Origin: Variovorax sp.
GTDB lineage: Bacteria > Pseudomonadota > Gammaproteobacteria > Burkholderiales > Burkholderiaceae_C
NCBI GenBank assembly: GCA_017744935.1
Contig: JAGIAI010000025.1
Location: forward strand, 1 to 64,000
Reading direction: 5' to 3'
DNA length: 64,000 nt
Shown here: one piece after another, positions 45,370 to 54,706 of the stretch
Layout of the letters: each line of letters opens with the position of its first letter
Position numbering within the stretch: the first letter of the stretch is position 1
Made by a program: the position numbers and the translations under genes
Notes under the pieces: model-generated
What the model saw: the letters and a program-made list of their open reading frames with translations, nothing else
Told to the model about the DNA's origin: nothing
Databases searched by the model: none

Positions 45370-46356
45370 GTGTCCGTTTTCAAGAACGTCATCGTCTACC
45401 GCATCGAGACCACCTGGTCGCAGCCGCTCGAAGAGGTCCAGAAAGGCCTGGAGACCCAGCGCTTCGTGCCCTGCGGCCCCTCGCAGGAGAAGTCCATCGG
45501 GTGGATCGAGCCCCGTGGCGAAGCGCATGGCCCGCTGGTCGAATCGGTGGGCGGGCAATGGCTGCTCGAATTCATGATCGAGAGCAAGACGCTGCCGGCT
45601 TCTGTCGTGCGCCGCAAGGTCGACGAGCGCGCCGCGCAGATCGAAGCCACCACCGGCCGCAAGCCGGGCAAGAAGGAAAAGAAGGAACTCAAGGAAGACA
45701 TCACCCACGAGCTGCTGCCGCTGGCCTTTACCCGCCATGCGCGCGTGGCGGTGTGGATCGACCAGCAGTCGCACCGGCTCGTCGTGAACGCAAGCAATGC
45801 GCAGCGCGCCGACGAGGTGGTCACCAGCCTCGTGAAGGCGCTCGACGGCTTCGCGGTGAGCCTCGTCAACACGCAGGTCGAACCGGCCGCCGCCATGGCC
45901 GAATGGCTGTCGAGCCAGGAACCGCCGGCCGGCTTCACCATCGACCGCGAATGCGAGCTCAAGGCCAGCGACGAATCGAAATCGGTCGTCCGCTACGCCA
46001 AGCATGCGTTGGACATCGACGAAGTCCGCCAGCACATCGCCAACGGCAAGCGCCCGACGCGACTCGCGATGACCTGGGACGACCGCGTCTCCTTCGAGCT
46101 GACCGAAGGCATGCAACTGCGCAAGATCGTGTTCCTCGAAGGCACCCTGGACGACGCGCCGGGCTCGGGCAAGGAAGACAACTTCGACGCCGACGCCGCA
46201 ATCGCGACCGGCGAACTGGGCCAACTGGTGCCGGAACTGCTCGAAGCCCTGGGTGGAGAAATGCAGCTCGGTGCCGCGCCTGCCGCTGCATCGGCGCCGG
46301 CCGCACCGGCCCAGGTGCAGGAAGAGGCCCTGGCCGACGAATCCGCGCCGTTCTAA
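45370..46356 (+). CDS. rdgC: Recombination-associated protein RdgC
   Basis: RdgC is a ring-shaped DNA-binding protein that modulates RecA. The 328-residue protein shows 'MSVFKNVIVYRI' (GTG start at 45370), 'QFMIESKTLPASVVRR'-like core 'ESKTLPASVVRRKV', 'GRKPGKKEKKELKEDI' and 'LALTWDDRVSFELTE'-like 'LAMTWDDRVSFELTE'. An Ala/Pro-rich tail follows. It is divergent from ilvE by 117 bases. Confidence 0.94.
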   Translation: MSVFKNVIVYRIETTWSQPLEEVQKGLETQRFVPCGPSQEKSIGWIEPRGEAHGPLVESVGGQWLLEFMIESKTLPASVVRRKVDERAAQIEATTGRKPGKKEKKELKEDITHELLPLAFTRHARVAVWIDQQSHRLVVNASNAQRADEVVTSLVKALDGFAVSLVNTQVEPAAAMAEWLSSQEPPAGFTIDRECELKASDESKSVVRYAKHALDIDEVRQHIANGKRPTRLAMTWDDRVSFELTEGMQLRKIVFLEGTLDDAPGSGKEDNFDADAAIATGELGQLVPELLEALGGEMQLGAAPAAASAPAAPAQVQEEALADESAPF

Positions 46357-46371
46357 ACCGGCGCCAGAAAC

Positions 46372-46854
46372 TCAGACCGGCGGGCGCAGCGCGTCCGTCG
46401 CGCCGGGTTTCACCGCATCCGAAGCCGGCGCATCCGCCTCGATCGCGGCGGCTTCTTCTTCCGTGGGCTCGGGGCGCACGAGGTTCCACTCGGTCAACTT
46501 GCCGTTGACGAAGGTCGCATCGACCCACGAGCCGCCGGCGTCGGTCCAGCGGAAGATCTCGGGCTGGGTGTCCTGCGGCGAGCGCAGTTCGCCGATGGCG
46601 CGGGTCAGCGCCACCACATGCAGCAGGTTCGCCTTCGGCTTGAGCTTGGCGTTGAGCATCACCGCGCTCGCGACCGTGCCGATGGGACGATCGGCCGCAC
46701 GCTTCAGCACCTGGATCGCCCGGTTGAAATGCAGGAGCATGAACATCACCATCGCGCCCACAACCAGCGCCACGCCGGACCAACCGTAGCTGCGCCACGC
46801 GCCAGCGATCAATACGATGCCGACGAGGGGCACCAGGACTTTGCCGAAATTCAT
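46372..46854 (-). CDS. Conserved membrane-anchored hypothetical protein
   Basis: The ATG at 46854 gives 160 residues with two N-terminal helices ('VLVPLVGIVLIAGAW', 'SGVALVVGAMVMFMLL') and a soluble domain ('GELRSPQDTQPEIFRW', 'DATFVNGKLTEWNLVRPEP'). An acidic Ala-rich tail follows. Found in Comamonadaceae without known function. Convergent with rdgC (15-base gap). Confidence 0.72.
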   Translation of the reverse strand: MNFGKVLVPLVGIVLIAGAWRSYGWSGVALVVGAMVMFMLLHFNRAIQVLKRAADRPIGTVASAVMLNAKLKPKANLLHVVALTRAIGELRSPQDTQPEIFRWTDAGGSWVDATFVNGKLTEWNLVRPEPTEEEAAAIEADAPASDAVKPGATDALRPPV

Positions 46855-46986
46855 GGGCGCGATTGTCGCGCGTCCGAAAACCCCGGCCGGCGCCGCAATC
46901 CCGGAGCGAACTCGGGCGTTCATCTGACAACACCGCAGAGCGGGAGCGGCGCACAATTTGCAACATCCCCACCCCCTGCGCCGCTC

Positions 46987-49062
46987 ATGCATCAAGCGTC
47001 GTCATCCGCACCCTGGCCTGCCGCCACCGGGAATGCCGCTACCTGCATCCGCGCGCTTGACGCCGCCAACTCGCCGCTGGGGGCGCCGGACGACTGGCCC
47101 GAAGCCCTGCGGACCGTCGTTGATCTGATGCTGACCTCACAGGCGCAGATCGTTCTTTTCTGGGGCCCGCAATACTGCGCGCTCTACAACGACGCCTATT
47201 CGCCAACCATCGGCGACAAGCACCCCGCCGCGATGGGCCGCCCCGGCTGCGAATACTGGACCGAACTCTGGGACGACCTGCGCCCGCTGCTCGATCGCGT
47301 CTTCATCGGCGGCGAAACCGTCGCCGCGCGCGACCGCCCCTTCCAGATCAACCGCCACGGCCACATGGAAGAGGTGTTCTTCGACATCTCCTATTCGCCC
47401 GTGCGCCTGCCCGACGGCTCCGTCGGCGGCGTGCTGTGCATCGTCAGCGAAACCACCGACCGCGTGAACGCCACCCGCCGGCTCGCCGCCAGCGAGGCCG
47501 AACTCGAACAGCGCGTGGAAGAACGCACCCGCGACCGCAACCGCCTCTGGCAGCTCTCGACCGACCTGCTGGTCGTCATGTCGCTGGAGGGCCGCGTGAT
47601 CGCGGTCAACCCGGCCTGGTTCGCCACGCTCGGATGGAAAGAGTCGGAACTGGTCGGCGGATCGATCCTCGACCGCGTCGCGTCGCCGGACACGCCCGCC
47701 GTCTCCGGCGAACTCATGCAGTTGGCCAAGGGGAACGCGGCCTCCCGCTTCGAATGCCGGCTGCGGCACAAGGACGGCAGCCTGCGCGTTCTTTCATGGA
47801 CCGCGGTGCCTGACGACCGCTTCGTGCATGCGGTCGGGCGCGACGTGACCGCGCTGCGCGCATCCGAACAGCGCACGCTCCACAGCCAGAAGATGGAGGC
47901 CGTTGGCCAGCTCACCGGCGGCATTGCGCACGACTTCAACAACATGCTGCAGGGCATCACCGGCGCGCTCGAAGTCATCCGCCGCCGCATCGCCATTGGC
48001 CGCACCCAGGACCTCGACCGCTTCGTCGAAACCGCTGCCAGCTCGGCGCAGCGCGCCGCCGCACTCGTGCAGCGGCTGCTCGCCTTCTCGCGGCGCCAAT
48101 CGCTCGACCCACGGCCGGTGGACGTCAACGCGCTCATCCGCTCCATGGAAGAACTGATGCGCCGCTCGCTCGGCGAACAGGTCCGGCTGTGCGTGGACCT
48201 CACGCCGATCACGGTGCTTGCCGTCGGCGACGAGAGCCAGCTTGAAAGCGCCATCCTCAACCTCTCGATCAACGCGCGCGACGCGATGCCGCGCGGCGGC
48301 GACCTCACCATTTCCACGGATGAAGTCGTGCTGCCCCCTTCGGCCCAGCGCGAGATCGACGGCGTTCTGCCTGGCCGCTACATCGCCATGCGTGTTGCCG
48401 ACACCGGAACGGGCATGACGCCCGACGTGCTCGCGCGCGCCTTCGATCCCTTCTTCACGACGAAGCCGATCGGGCAAGGCACCGGTCTCGGGCTGTCGAT
48501 GGTCTACGGCTTTGCGCAGCAATCACGTGGCCACGTGCAGATCGACAGCGCGCCGGGGCGCGGCACCACCGTCACGCTGCTGCTGCCGCGCGCCACGCAG
48601 GCGGCCGCGCGCATCGAAGCACCCATCCTCGATCCGCTGCCGCAAGGCAATGGCGAATTCGTGCTTGTCGTCGAGGACGACCCGAGCGTGCGCCTCTTCG
48701 TGCTCGAAGTGCTGGCCCAGCACGGCTATCGCGCGCTGGAGGCGGCGGATGGCAATGCGGCGCTGCCCTATCTGATCGAACAGCGGCTGCATATCGATCT
48801 GCTCATCAGCGATGTGGGCCTGCCCGGCATGAACGGCCGGCAACTCGCCGAGCAGGCACGGCAGTACCGGCCCGGGCTGCCCGTGCTGTTCATGACCGGG
48901 TATGCGGAATACGCGCTCAACCGCTCGGAGTTTCTTGGCGAGGGCATGCAGATGATCAGCAAGCCCTTTGCGCTCGATGAGTTCGTGCACAAGCTGCGGG
49001 AGATGCTGAGGGAGCGGCAGACGGGTGGCGCTCACCCGGCGAGCTTTGCCGCTGCACCCTGA
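46987..49062 (+). CDS. Hybrid sensor histidine kinase / response regulator
   Basis: This 691-residue soluble protein has an N-terminal GAF/PAS-like sensor ('[17 protein letters not shown]'), a short coiled coil, a PAS domain (about 185-290) and HisKA with phospho-acceptor His315 ('[13 protein letters not shown]'). HATPase_c ('[12 protein letters not shown]') and a C-terminal receiver with Asp609 ('[13 protein letters not shown]') follow. No membrane segment, so it probably senses a cytoplasmic cue. It overlaps the convergent hipA 3' end by 31 bases. Partner regulator not linked. Confidence 0.92.
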   Translation: MHQASSSAPWPAATGNAATCIRALDAANSPLGAPDDWPEALRTVVDLMLTSQAQIVLFWGPQYCALYNDAYSPTIGDKHPAAMGRPGCEYWTELWDDLRPLLDRVFIGGETVAARDRPFQINRHGHMEEVFFDISYSPVRLPDGSVGGVLCIVSETTDRVNATRRLAASEAELEQRVEERTRDRNRLWQLSTDLLVVMSLEGRVIAVNPAWFATLGWKESELVGGSILDRVASPDTPAVSGELMQLAKGNAASRFECRLRHKDGSLRVLSWTAVPDDRFVHAVGRDVTALRASEQRTLHSQKMEAVGQLTGGIAHDFNNMLQGITGALEVIRRRIAIGRTQDLDRFVETAASSAQRAAALVQRLLAFSRRQSLDPRPVDVNALIRSMEELMRRSLGEQVRLCVDLTPITVLAVGDESQLESAILNLSINARDAMPRGGDLTISTDEVVLPPSAQREIDGVLPGRYIAMRVADTGTGMTPDVLARAFDPFFTTKPIGQGTGLGLSMVYGFAQQSRGHVQIDSAPGRGTTVTLLLPRATQAAARIEAPILDPLPQGNGEFVLVVEDDPSVRLFVLEVLAQHGYRALEAADGNAALPYLIEQRLHIDLLISDVGLPGMNGRQLAEQARQYRPGLPVLFMTGYAEYALNRSEFLGEGMQMISKPFALDEFVHKLREMLRERQTGGAHPASFAAAP

Positions 49063-50381
49063 AGTCCCTCCAGGATGCTTTCGGCCACTGCCTGCGGAAA
49101 GCCGTCGGGCAATTGCGCGCGCACTGCTTCAACCACCTGCGGTGTGCGCTCGACCAAGCTGTCGACCACGAACTGCGCCGCGCGGCCATCAGCCGTCGTG
49201 ACGCCGTGGCGTTCGCCCAGCGCGAGCCAATGGCGGCGCTGGATCTCGCGCATCTTCCAATGCGCATTCTTGGAGCGCACAGCCATCGCCATCTTCGCCT
49301 TGAAGGGCGACAGCTGCCCCGCCCCCGCACCAAGGATCGGATAGGCCGACAACACGTCATAGAGAGGTGTGAGCTGATACCGCCCGCCCGGCCGCAGGAA
49401 CACGCTGAAATTCTTCGCGTGACCATCGGTGGCGCACAGCATCCAGAAAACGATCTGCGCTTCGAAGAACGCCCGCCGATCTTCCTCGCGGGTGATGGAG
49501 CCCTCAAGCGCCTCCATGATGCTGTCGATGCCCGGACCGCCTTCCGCCTCGTACTTGAGGATTGGCGGCACGCCTCTCGCCTGGCACATGTCTTCCTGCG
49601 GCAGCCGCACGAGCCGGTTGTCGCCCGCGGGGCTCTTCCACCACGTGCGATCGAAGCGCTCGACCGACAGCACCTTCACGTCCTCGAACTGAAGCGGCTC
49701 GCAGGGCGCGACTGGCAATCCATAGGCCTTCAGGATCAACGAACAAAGCCACTCGTTCTCCACCGAATCGCGCATGTCGTACTTCATGCCGCCAATCAGG
49801 CCCAGGGGGAGCTTGAAGATGTGCGTGGTCGGCGTGTCGCCGTGCGGCAGGCACCACTTGCCGTCGAAGTGAAGCAGCGCGGTCTTCTCCTGCGCGCCGG
49901 CAATCGAGATGCGGAAGTCTTCATCCTCATCGCCGCGGCCCAGCAGCGTCGGAGCCACTGTGTTGCGCAGCATCTGCGCCACGCCGCTCTCGTGCAGCGG
50001 CGTGGCCTGCACCGGCTGAATACCGGCCGGGACGTTATCAAGCGGAAGAATCTGCAAAGCGCCCACACAGTCGCGCCCGATCTCCGCCAGCAACTGGAAG
50101 GCATCGGTTGAGCCGGTGCTGTATCGCCGCGCGATCCGCGCGCGGATGTCCTCGCTGTCGGGCAGCAGGTTCTCGAAGTACGCCCGCACCTTTTCGCCTC
50201 GATGCGGCGCCCCGCCGGGCCTGAACGGCAGCGACAGCGACAACGGGCGACCCTGCTCCGAGGCCACCCATTCAGGGTCATACGTGAGTACGTCGCCGGT
50301 TTGCGGATTGATGCGCCAGGTGCCGACCCGGGCACCGTTCATCCAGAGCCCCAACTCACGGGCATGCGAACGCCGACCCAT
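49032..50381 (-). CDS. hipA: HipA-type serine/threonine kinase toxin
   Basis: HipA kinases phosphorylate a translation factor (the glutamyl-tRNA synthetase in E. coli) and cause growth arrest and persistence. The 449-residue protein has the HipA N-domain ('SLSLPFRPGGAPHRGEKV'), the ATP-loop segment 'ISIAGAQEKTALL' with catalytic Asp319 ('ATDGHAKNFSVF') and metal-binding Asp342 ('PLYDVLSAYP'). It follows hipB by three bases in the standard order. Looks intact. Confidence 0.93.
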   Translation of the reverse strand: MGRRSHARELGLWMNGARVGTWRINPQTGDVLTYDPEWVASEQGRPLSLSLPFRPGGAPHRGEKVRAYFENLLPDSEDIRARIARRYSTGSTDAFQLLAEIGRDCVGALQILPLDNVPAGIQPVQATPLHESGVAQMLRNTVAPTLLGRGDEDEDFRISIAGAQEKTALLHFDGKWCLPHGDTPTTHIFKLPLGLIGGMKYDMRDSVENEWLCSLILKAYGLPVAPCEPLQFEDVKVLSVERFDRTWWKSPAGDNRLVRLPQEDMCQARGVPPILKYEAEGGPGIDSIMEALEGSITREEDRRAFFEAQIVFWMLCATDGHAKNFSVFLRPGGRYQLTPLYDVLSAYPILGAGAGQLSPFKAKMAMAVRSKNAHWKMREIQRRHWLALGERHGVTTADGRAAQFVVDSLVERTPQVVEAVRAQLPDGFPQAVAESILEGLQGAAAKLAG

Positions 50382-50384
50382 GGC

Positions 50385-50657
50385 TTACCAGTTGGGCCGG
50401 GACGAAGCGGTGGAGTCCGGCGGCGCGCTCGGAGGCTGCTCGGCTTTGCGCAGCACCAGCTCGACGCCCAGGATGCTGAGCAGCCGCATCAGCCGGCTGG
50501 CATTGACCTTCTCGGCATTGCGTTCGAGCGCGGAAAGCGTTTGCTGGGTCACGCCCAGCCGCAGTGCGGCTTCGGCTTGGGTCAGGCCGGCCTGCTTGCG
50601 GAAGGCTTGAAGAAGTTCGGGGAGCTGCTCCGATGTGCGGACGGTGAAGTCGGTCAC
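50385..50657 (-). CDS. hipB: HipB-type antitoxin / repressor
   Basis: This 90-residue protein has an XRE helix-turn-helix ('GLTQAEAALRLGVTQQTLSALE') and a Pro/Ser-rich C-terminal tail like that by which HipB contacts or is degraded from HipA. It is first in the operon, with palindromic operators directly upstream, so autoregulation is expected. Confidence 0.92.
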   Translation of the reverse strand: MTDFTVRTSEQLPELLQAFRKQAGLTQAEAALRLGVTQQTLSALERNAEKVNASRLMRLLSILGVELVLRKAEQPPSAPPDSTASSRPNW

Positions 50658-50721
50658 GGCTGGCCTCTCTGGATTGGCGATTTACGCATCTTAGGCTGTA
50701 TTTTGGTTTTACGCATTTTGA

Positions 50722-50742
50722 TTTGTATTTTCAAAATACAAA
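50722..50742. promoter_or_regulatory. hipBA operator, perfect palindrome
   Basis: TTTGTATTTT and AAAATACAAA flank a single C, 65 bases upstream of hipB in a strongly AT-rich patch. A matching half-site GCTGTATTTT lies at 50695. Together they resemble HipB operators. Confidence 0.75.
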
Positions 50743-50748
50743 CCTTGG

Positions 50749-50769
50749 GCTGTAAAAATGAAATACAGC
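50749..50769. promoter_or_regulatory. Second hipBA operator
   Basis: GCTGTA and TACAGC are inverted around nine A-rich bases, six bases from the first palindrome. The arms share the TGTA/TACA core of the other sites. Confidence 0.6.
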
Positions 50770-50799
50770 TTATGAGCTGTGCGACCGGCGAACTCCAGC

Positions 50800-51331
50800 C
50801 TACTGCCGCGGAGCATTCGCCACGATGAGCCGCGAAGTCGCCCGCGTCGCGCCGACATAGAACAAGCGCATCTCTTCCCGCGCTTCGTCATCCGCCACGC
50901 CGGCCTCACTGCCCGCCTCCGGCTGCCGCGCCCCCATCACGGCAACCACTGGAAACTCCAGCCCCTTGCTCGCATGCAAGGTCATCACCTTGATCGTGTC
51001 CGCCAGCGGATCGAAGTCATGCGCGCCCTTGCGCACCTTGTGCGGCAAACGGCGACGGCTCAAGGCGCGCGAACATTCGTCCATCAGCGCCCAGCTTCGG
51101 CACAGCACCGCCATGTCGCCCCGGGTATGGCCTTCGTTGTGCGCGCTTGCCATCAGGTCGGCGATGCGGTCGGCCTGCTCGCGCGGGCTTGGAAGATCAA
51201 TCACCAACGGCTCCGGCCCATCGCGACCGCAGCTCACCGGATGCAGAACAGGAATGCCATCGTCATCCTTCTCCTGCGCGCGCAACAGGTCTGCAGCCAT
51301 CGCGCTCGCTGTCTGAAGGATCTGCCGCGTG
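50800..51331 (-). pseudogene. C-terminal fragment of UvrD/Rep-type DNA helicase
   Basis: The fragment opens without a start ('NTRQILQTASAMAADLL') and runs to the stop. It keeps helicase motifs 'DTIKVMTLHASKGLEFPVV' (motif V) and 'LFYVGATRATSRLIV' (motif VI). About three quarters of a helicase is missing at the 5' side, where the 118-residue hypothetical gene abuts. A smaller piece of the same region occurs at 57865-58030. Confidence 0.82.
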
Positions 51332-51336
51332 TTACT

Positions 51337-51693
51337 TCAGTGCAACGCCTCACGCACCGTCTGAATTGCATCAGTCACCGTCTGCATCCTCCGCACCATT
51401 TCCGCGTTGACTACCTCCAGCAAGGCCCGCAGTTCGCTTGGTCGAACGAAGAACTCCTCGAAGTCGTGGCGGTAGATCGGGGTCAGGAAGTTCTCCACGC
51501 AGTCGTATGCGCAATGCGCTGCGCGGAGGTTGTTGAATTCGTCCTCGACGGACATCAAGGCGCTGCTGATCGCCCTACTCTTGGCTGATTTGCGTGGTGG
51601 CGCGCTTGATGCCACCCGACGTTTGACGGCCTTGAGCCTTGCGCGTTTGGAGTAGCCGGAAGAGGTCGCGGTTGTGCGATCGGACTTGGCCAT
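51337..51693 (-). CDS. Hypothetical protein
   Basis: The ATG at 51693 has a GGGAGG site and gives 118 residues; the ORF's longer 5' part lacks support. A basic Ser/Arg/Lys-rich N-terminus ('SKRARLKAVKRRVASSAPPR') precedes a helical domain ('VEDEFNNLRAAHCAYDCVEN', 'LRALLEVVNAEMVRRMQ'). Family not recognised. Confidence 0.55.
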   Translation of the reverse strand: MAKSDRTTATSSGYSKRARLKAVKRRVASSAPPRKSAKSRAISSALMSVEDEFNNLRAAHCAYDCVENFLTPIYRHDFEEFFVRPSELRALLEVVNAEMVRRMQTVTDAIQTVREALH

Positions 51694-52046
51694 TGTTGGC
51701 CTCCCTGAGGTTGCGGTTTGCAGAAACCACCGCTCCCGAGACCAATCGAGGGCGGCAGCTCGACGAGTTGGTCTACCGGGCAACCTCTTGCGAGAAACCG
51801 GCCGGGCTCGCGCCCGCCCGTCGAGCCGCCATAAGGGGCACGACGCGGCGAGGCCGCAAAACCTTGCAGACAGAACTGCGACCTTCGCCGCAGAGATTGC
51901 ACGGGAGACCAATCCCGATCACGCCCTTTTTCGACGCGACGGGCGCAGTATGCCAGCGGCACCGAATGCCGCGTTGTGCCCAGCCCCGACAAGTGCTACG
52001 GTCGAACGCCCTCCGGCCCAACCGCTCATTCAACGAAGGAGCTGCC
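51694..52046. other. Intergenic stretch without supported gene
   Basis: Several overlapping ORFs cross this 353-base stretch but none shows a start site or recognisable motif. The ribosome-binding site of the hypothetical gene lies at its left end and that of the peroxiredoxin gene at its right end. Nothing else is seen. Confidence 0.4.
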
Positions 52047-52730
52047 ATGGGAAACCCACCGCCACTCCCCCTGCAACCGGGCGATCCAGCGCCTGATTTC
52101 GTGCTGCCGTCAGCAAGTCAGGAAGGCACGGTTGCCCTTGCGGACCTGCGCGGCCAACCCTTTCTGATCGGTCTTTTCCGGGGCCTGCATTGCCCCTTCT
52201 GCCGCCGACAGGTGATGCAGTTGGCGGCGCAGCAACCCGCCCTGCAAGCGGCCGGGGTCAAGACGCTGGCGGTGATCAACACGCCGGTGGAGCGTGCCCG
52301 CCAGTACTACCGTTTTCGGCCGACGCCACTCCTGCTGCTGTCCGACCAGGAGTGCCGCACGCATCAGGCCTTTGGCGTGCCGCGCGCCGCGTTCCAGTCA
52401 CCCGAGAGCACCGAGCCGCCGCAATGGCCGTACCGCGCGAGCATGGCGGAGTTCGAGGCGGCCCGCATCAACCCGAACGGCGAGTTGCCGGAACCCACGC
52501 AGCCCATGGCTGCGAACGCGGTGCTCAATGCCAGGGACGGCTTTGAAATGGAGCCGGTCGACGGCGCGATCGCGGAAACCTACGGCACGCAGCTGGTTGG
52601 CCATTTCCTGATCGATCAGGCGGGCACCATCGCGTGGCGGCACATCGAAGCATTGGAAAGCCCGAACGGGCTCTGCTGCCTGCCCAACGCAGCGGAGATC
52701 GCGGCGGCGGTCGCAGGACTAGATGCCTGA
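52047..52730 (+). CDS. Peroxiredoxin-like (AhpC/TSA) thiol oxidoreductase
   Basis: This 227-residue thioredoxin-fold protein opens with 'QPGDPAPDFVLPSASQEGTV' and has 'FRGLHCPFCRRQVMQL'. The CPFC pair is placed like the thioredoxin/peroxiredoxin active site. A Cys pair near the C-terminus ('NGLCCLPNAAEI') could serve in resolution. Likely reduces peroxides or disulfides; the exact subclass is unclear. ATG at 52047 follows AAGGAG. Its 3' end overlaps the LysR gene by 12 bases. Confidence 0.83.
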   Translation: MGNPPPLPLQPGDPAPDFVLPSASQEGTVALADLRGQPFLIGLFRGLHCPFCRRQVMQLAAQQPALQAAGVKTLAVINTPVERARQYYRFRPTPLLLLSDQECRTHQAFGVPRAAFQSPESTEPPQWPYRASMAEFEAARINPNGELPEPTQPMAANAVLNARDGFEMEPVDGAIAETYGTQLVGHFLIDQAGTIAWRHIEALESPNGLCCLPNAAEIAAAVAGLDA

Positions 52731-53621
52731 CGCGATGTCGGAGGCCTCCTTGGCAACCCACGCCTCGAAGTCCCGCACGCGCTGCGGAACCGGCCGGTCT
52801 GCGCGCCACGCCATGAAGTAGCCGCCCGAGGTCTGCACGCGCAAATCGAAGGGCGCGACGAGGCGCCCGGCCGCGAGGTCATCCTCCACGAACGGGAGCA
52901 CGGCCACCATCACACCAAGCTCCTCCGCCGCAGCCTGGTAGGCCATCGCGGCGTTCTCGAACTCCAGGCTGCGATGACCGGCGCTGCGCTCGATGCCCGC
53001 CGCGGCGAGCCATGTCGGCCAGTCGTTCGGACGGTTCAGTGACGACAGCAGCGAATGCTTCGCGAGGTCCGCCGGCACCTTCAGCGGTGGCTTGCGCCGC
53101 AGCAGTGCAGGCGCGCAGACCGGCAGCAGGGTTTCGTTGAACAGCAGGCGGAAGCCGGCCCCCGTCGGCGGCTGCGGTTCCGAATGGATGCTGACGTCCA
53201 CGTCGTCACGGTCGAAGTCGGTCGGCTTGTGCGATGTCGTGATCTGCACGTCGATGCGCGGGTGCAGCGCATGAAAGCGCCCCAGCCTCGGAATGAGCCA
53301 CCGGATCGCGAAGGTGGGCGGCAGCTTGATGCGCAGCAGCCATTGGTCGTTGCTCTGCTGGAGCTGCCGCGTGCCGTGCTCGATCTGGTCGAAGGCCGCG
53401 CGCATGCTGGCGAAATAGCTCTGCCCGGCGGCCGTAAGGCGGATGCCATGCCGTCCGCGTTCGAAGAGCTGCGCGTTGAGCCACCCCTCCAGCGTCGCGA
53501 TGTGCCGGCTCACCGCGCCCTGCGTGACGCACAGCTCCTGCGCGGCGCGGGTGAAGTTGCCGCAGCGTGCGGCGGCCTCGAAGGCGCGGAGGGCGTTCAG
53601 TGGGGGCAGGCGGCGCGTCAT
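52719..53621 (-). CDS. LysR-family regulator (GcvA-like)
   Basis: This 300-residue regulator of the GcvA/AmpR-like branch starts 'MTRRLPPLNALRAFEAAARC' with a winged helix ('CVTQGAVSRHIATLEGWLN') and an effector domain. It is divergent from the Bug/leuCDB genes with a ~100-base shared control region, so it probably regulates them. The ligand is unknown. Confidence 0.9.
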   Translation of the reverse strand: MTRRLPPLNALRAFEAAARCGNFTRAAQELCVTQGAVSRHIATLEGWLNAQLFERGRHGIRLTAAGQSYFASMRAAFDQIEHGTRQLQQSNDQWLLRIKLPPTFAIRWLIPRLGRFHALHPRIDVQITTSHKPTDFDRDDVDVSIHSEPQPPTGAGFRLLFNETLLPVCAPALLRRKPPLKVPADLAKHSLLSSLNRPNDWPTWLAAAGIERSAGHRSLEFENAAMAYQAAAEELGVMVAVLPFVEDDLAAGRLVAPFDLRVQTSGGYFMAWRADRPVPQRVRDFEAWVAKEASDIASGI

Positions 53622-53723
53622 AGGGCATGAATTTAACTCATGCCTCACATGCCTAAATTGTGATTGCCGCTCTGTCTATACGGCACATAGGATTGCATCC
53701 ACTAGACAAGAAGGAGACACGCG

Positions 53724-54701
53724 ATGATGAAGAAAATGCATGCCTGCCTCGCGGCGGCCGTGCTTCTCGGATGGCATGCCGCGGCGCCTGCCGAAGATGT
53801 GGCGAGCTACCCGAGCCAGCCCATCAAGCTGATGGTTCCATGGCCGCCGGGCGGCGGGGTGGACACCACCGCGCGGATGGTCTCCGACCTGCTTGGCAAG
53901 CGGCTCGGCCAGGCCTTCGTCATCGACAATCGCGGCGGCGCCGGCGGCAACATCGGCACCGAGCTCGCGGCGCGACAGAAGCCCGATGGCTACAACCTGC
54001 TGATGTCGTCGATCAGCCCGAATGCGATCAACATCAGCCTCTACGGCAAGCTCGGGTTCGATCCAGTGAAGGACTTCGAGCCGGTCATCTACGTTTCGGC
54101 GGTGCCGAACATCCTCGTGGTGCCGGCGAATTCGCCCTTCAAGACGGTGCAGGACGTGATCGACGCGGCCCGCGCCAATCCGGGCAAGCTCAACTACGGT
54201 TCGGGTGGCGTCGGCTCGTCGCAGCATCTCGCGGCGGTGCAGTTCGCGTCGGCGGCAAAGCTCGACATCGTGCATGTGCCCTACAAGGGCACCTCGCCGG
54301 CCGAAGCGGATCTGGCTGCGGGCAACGTATCTCTGATGCTCGACACCACGACCTGCCTGCCTTTCATCGCGGGCGGAAAGATGCGCGCGCTCGCGGTCGC
54401 ATCGAAGGCGCGCAATCCCGCGCTGCCCGACGTGCCGACCTTCGATGAGGCAGGGTTGCCGGGCGTGTACGCGTCGTCGTGGTACGGCCTCTCGGCGCCC
54501 GCCGGTACGCCGCGCGCCATCATCGACAGGCTCAACGCCGAGGCCAACGCGGTGCTCAAGTCGCCGGAGCTCCAGAAGCGAATGCAGAAGCTCGGCGCCG
54601 AGATCGGCGGCGGCACGCCCGAAGACTACGGTCGCTTCATGGCCAGCGAAACCAAGCGCTATGCGGAGATCGTGCGTATCTCCGGCGCAAAACTCGATTG
54701 A
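53724..54701 (+). CDS. Bug-family (TctC-like) solute-binding protein
   Basis: This 325-residue exported receptor has a signal peptide (cleavage near 'AAPAEDVAS'), Bug-family '[19 protein letters not shown]' and '[19 protein letters not shown]'. It leads leuC by five bases, in the same unit. This suggests uptake of the carboxylate used by the LeuCDB-type enzymes. Confidence 0.93.
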   Translation: MMKKMHACLAAAVLLGWHAAAPAEDVASYPSQPIKLMVPWPPGGGVDTTARMVSDLLGKRLGQAFVIDNRGGAGGNIGTELAARQKPDGYNLLMSSISPNAINISLYGKLGFDPVKDFEPVIYVSAVPNILVVPANSPFKTVQDVIDAARANPGKLNYGSGGVGSSQHLAAVQFASAAKLDIVHVPYKGTSPAEADLAAGNVSLMLDTTTCLPFIAGGKMRALAVASKARNPALPDVPTFDEAGLPGVYASSWYGLSAPAGTPRAIIDRLNAEANAVLKSPELQKRMQKLGAEIGGGTPEDYGRFMASETKRYAEIVRISGAKLD

Positions 54702-54706
54702 TTCCC

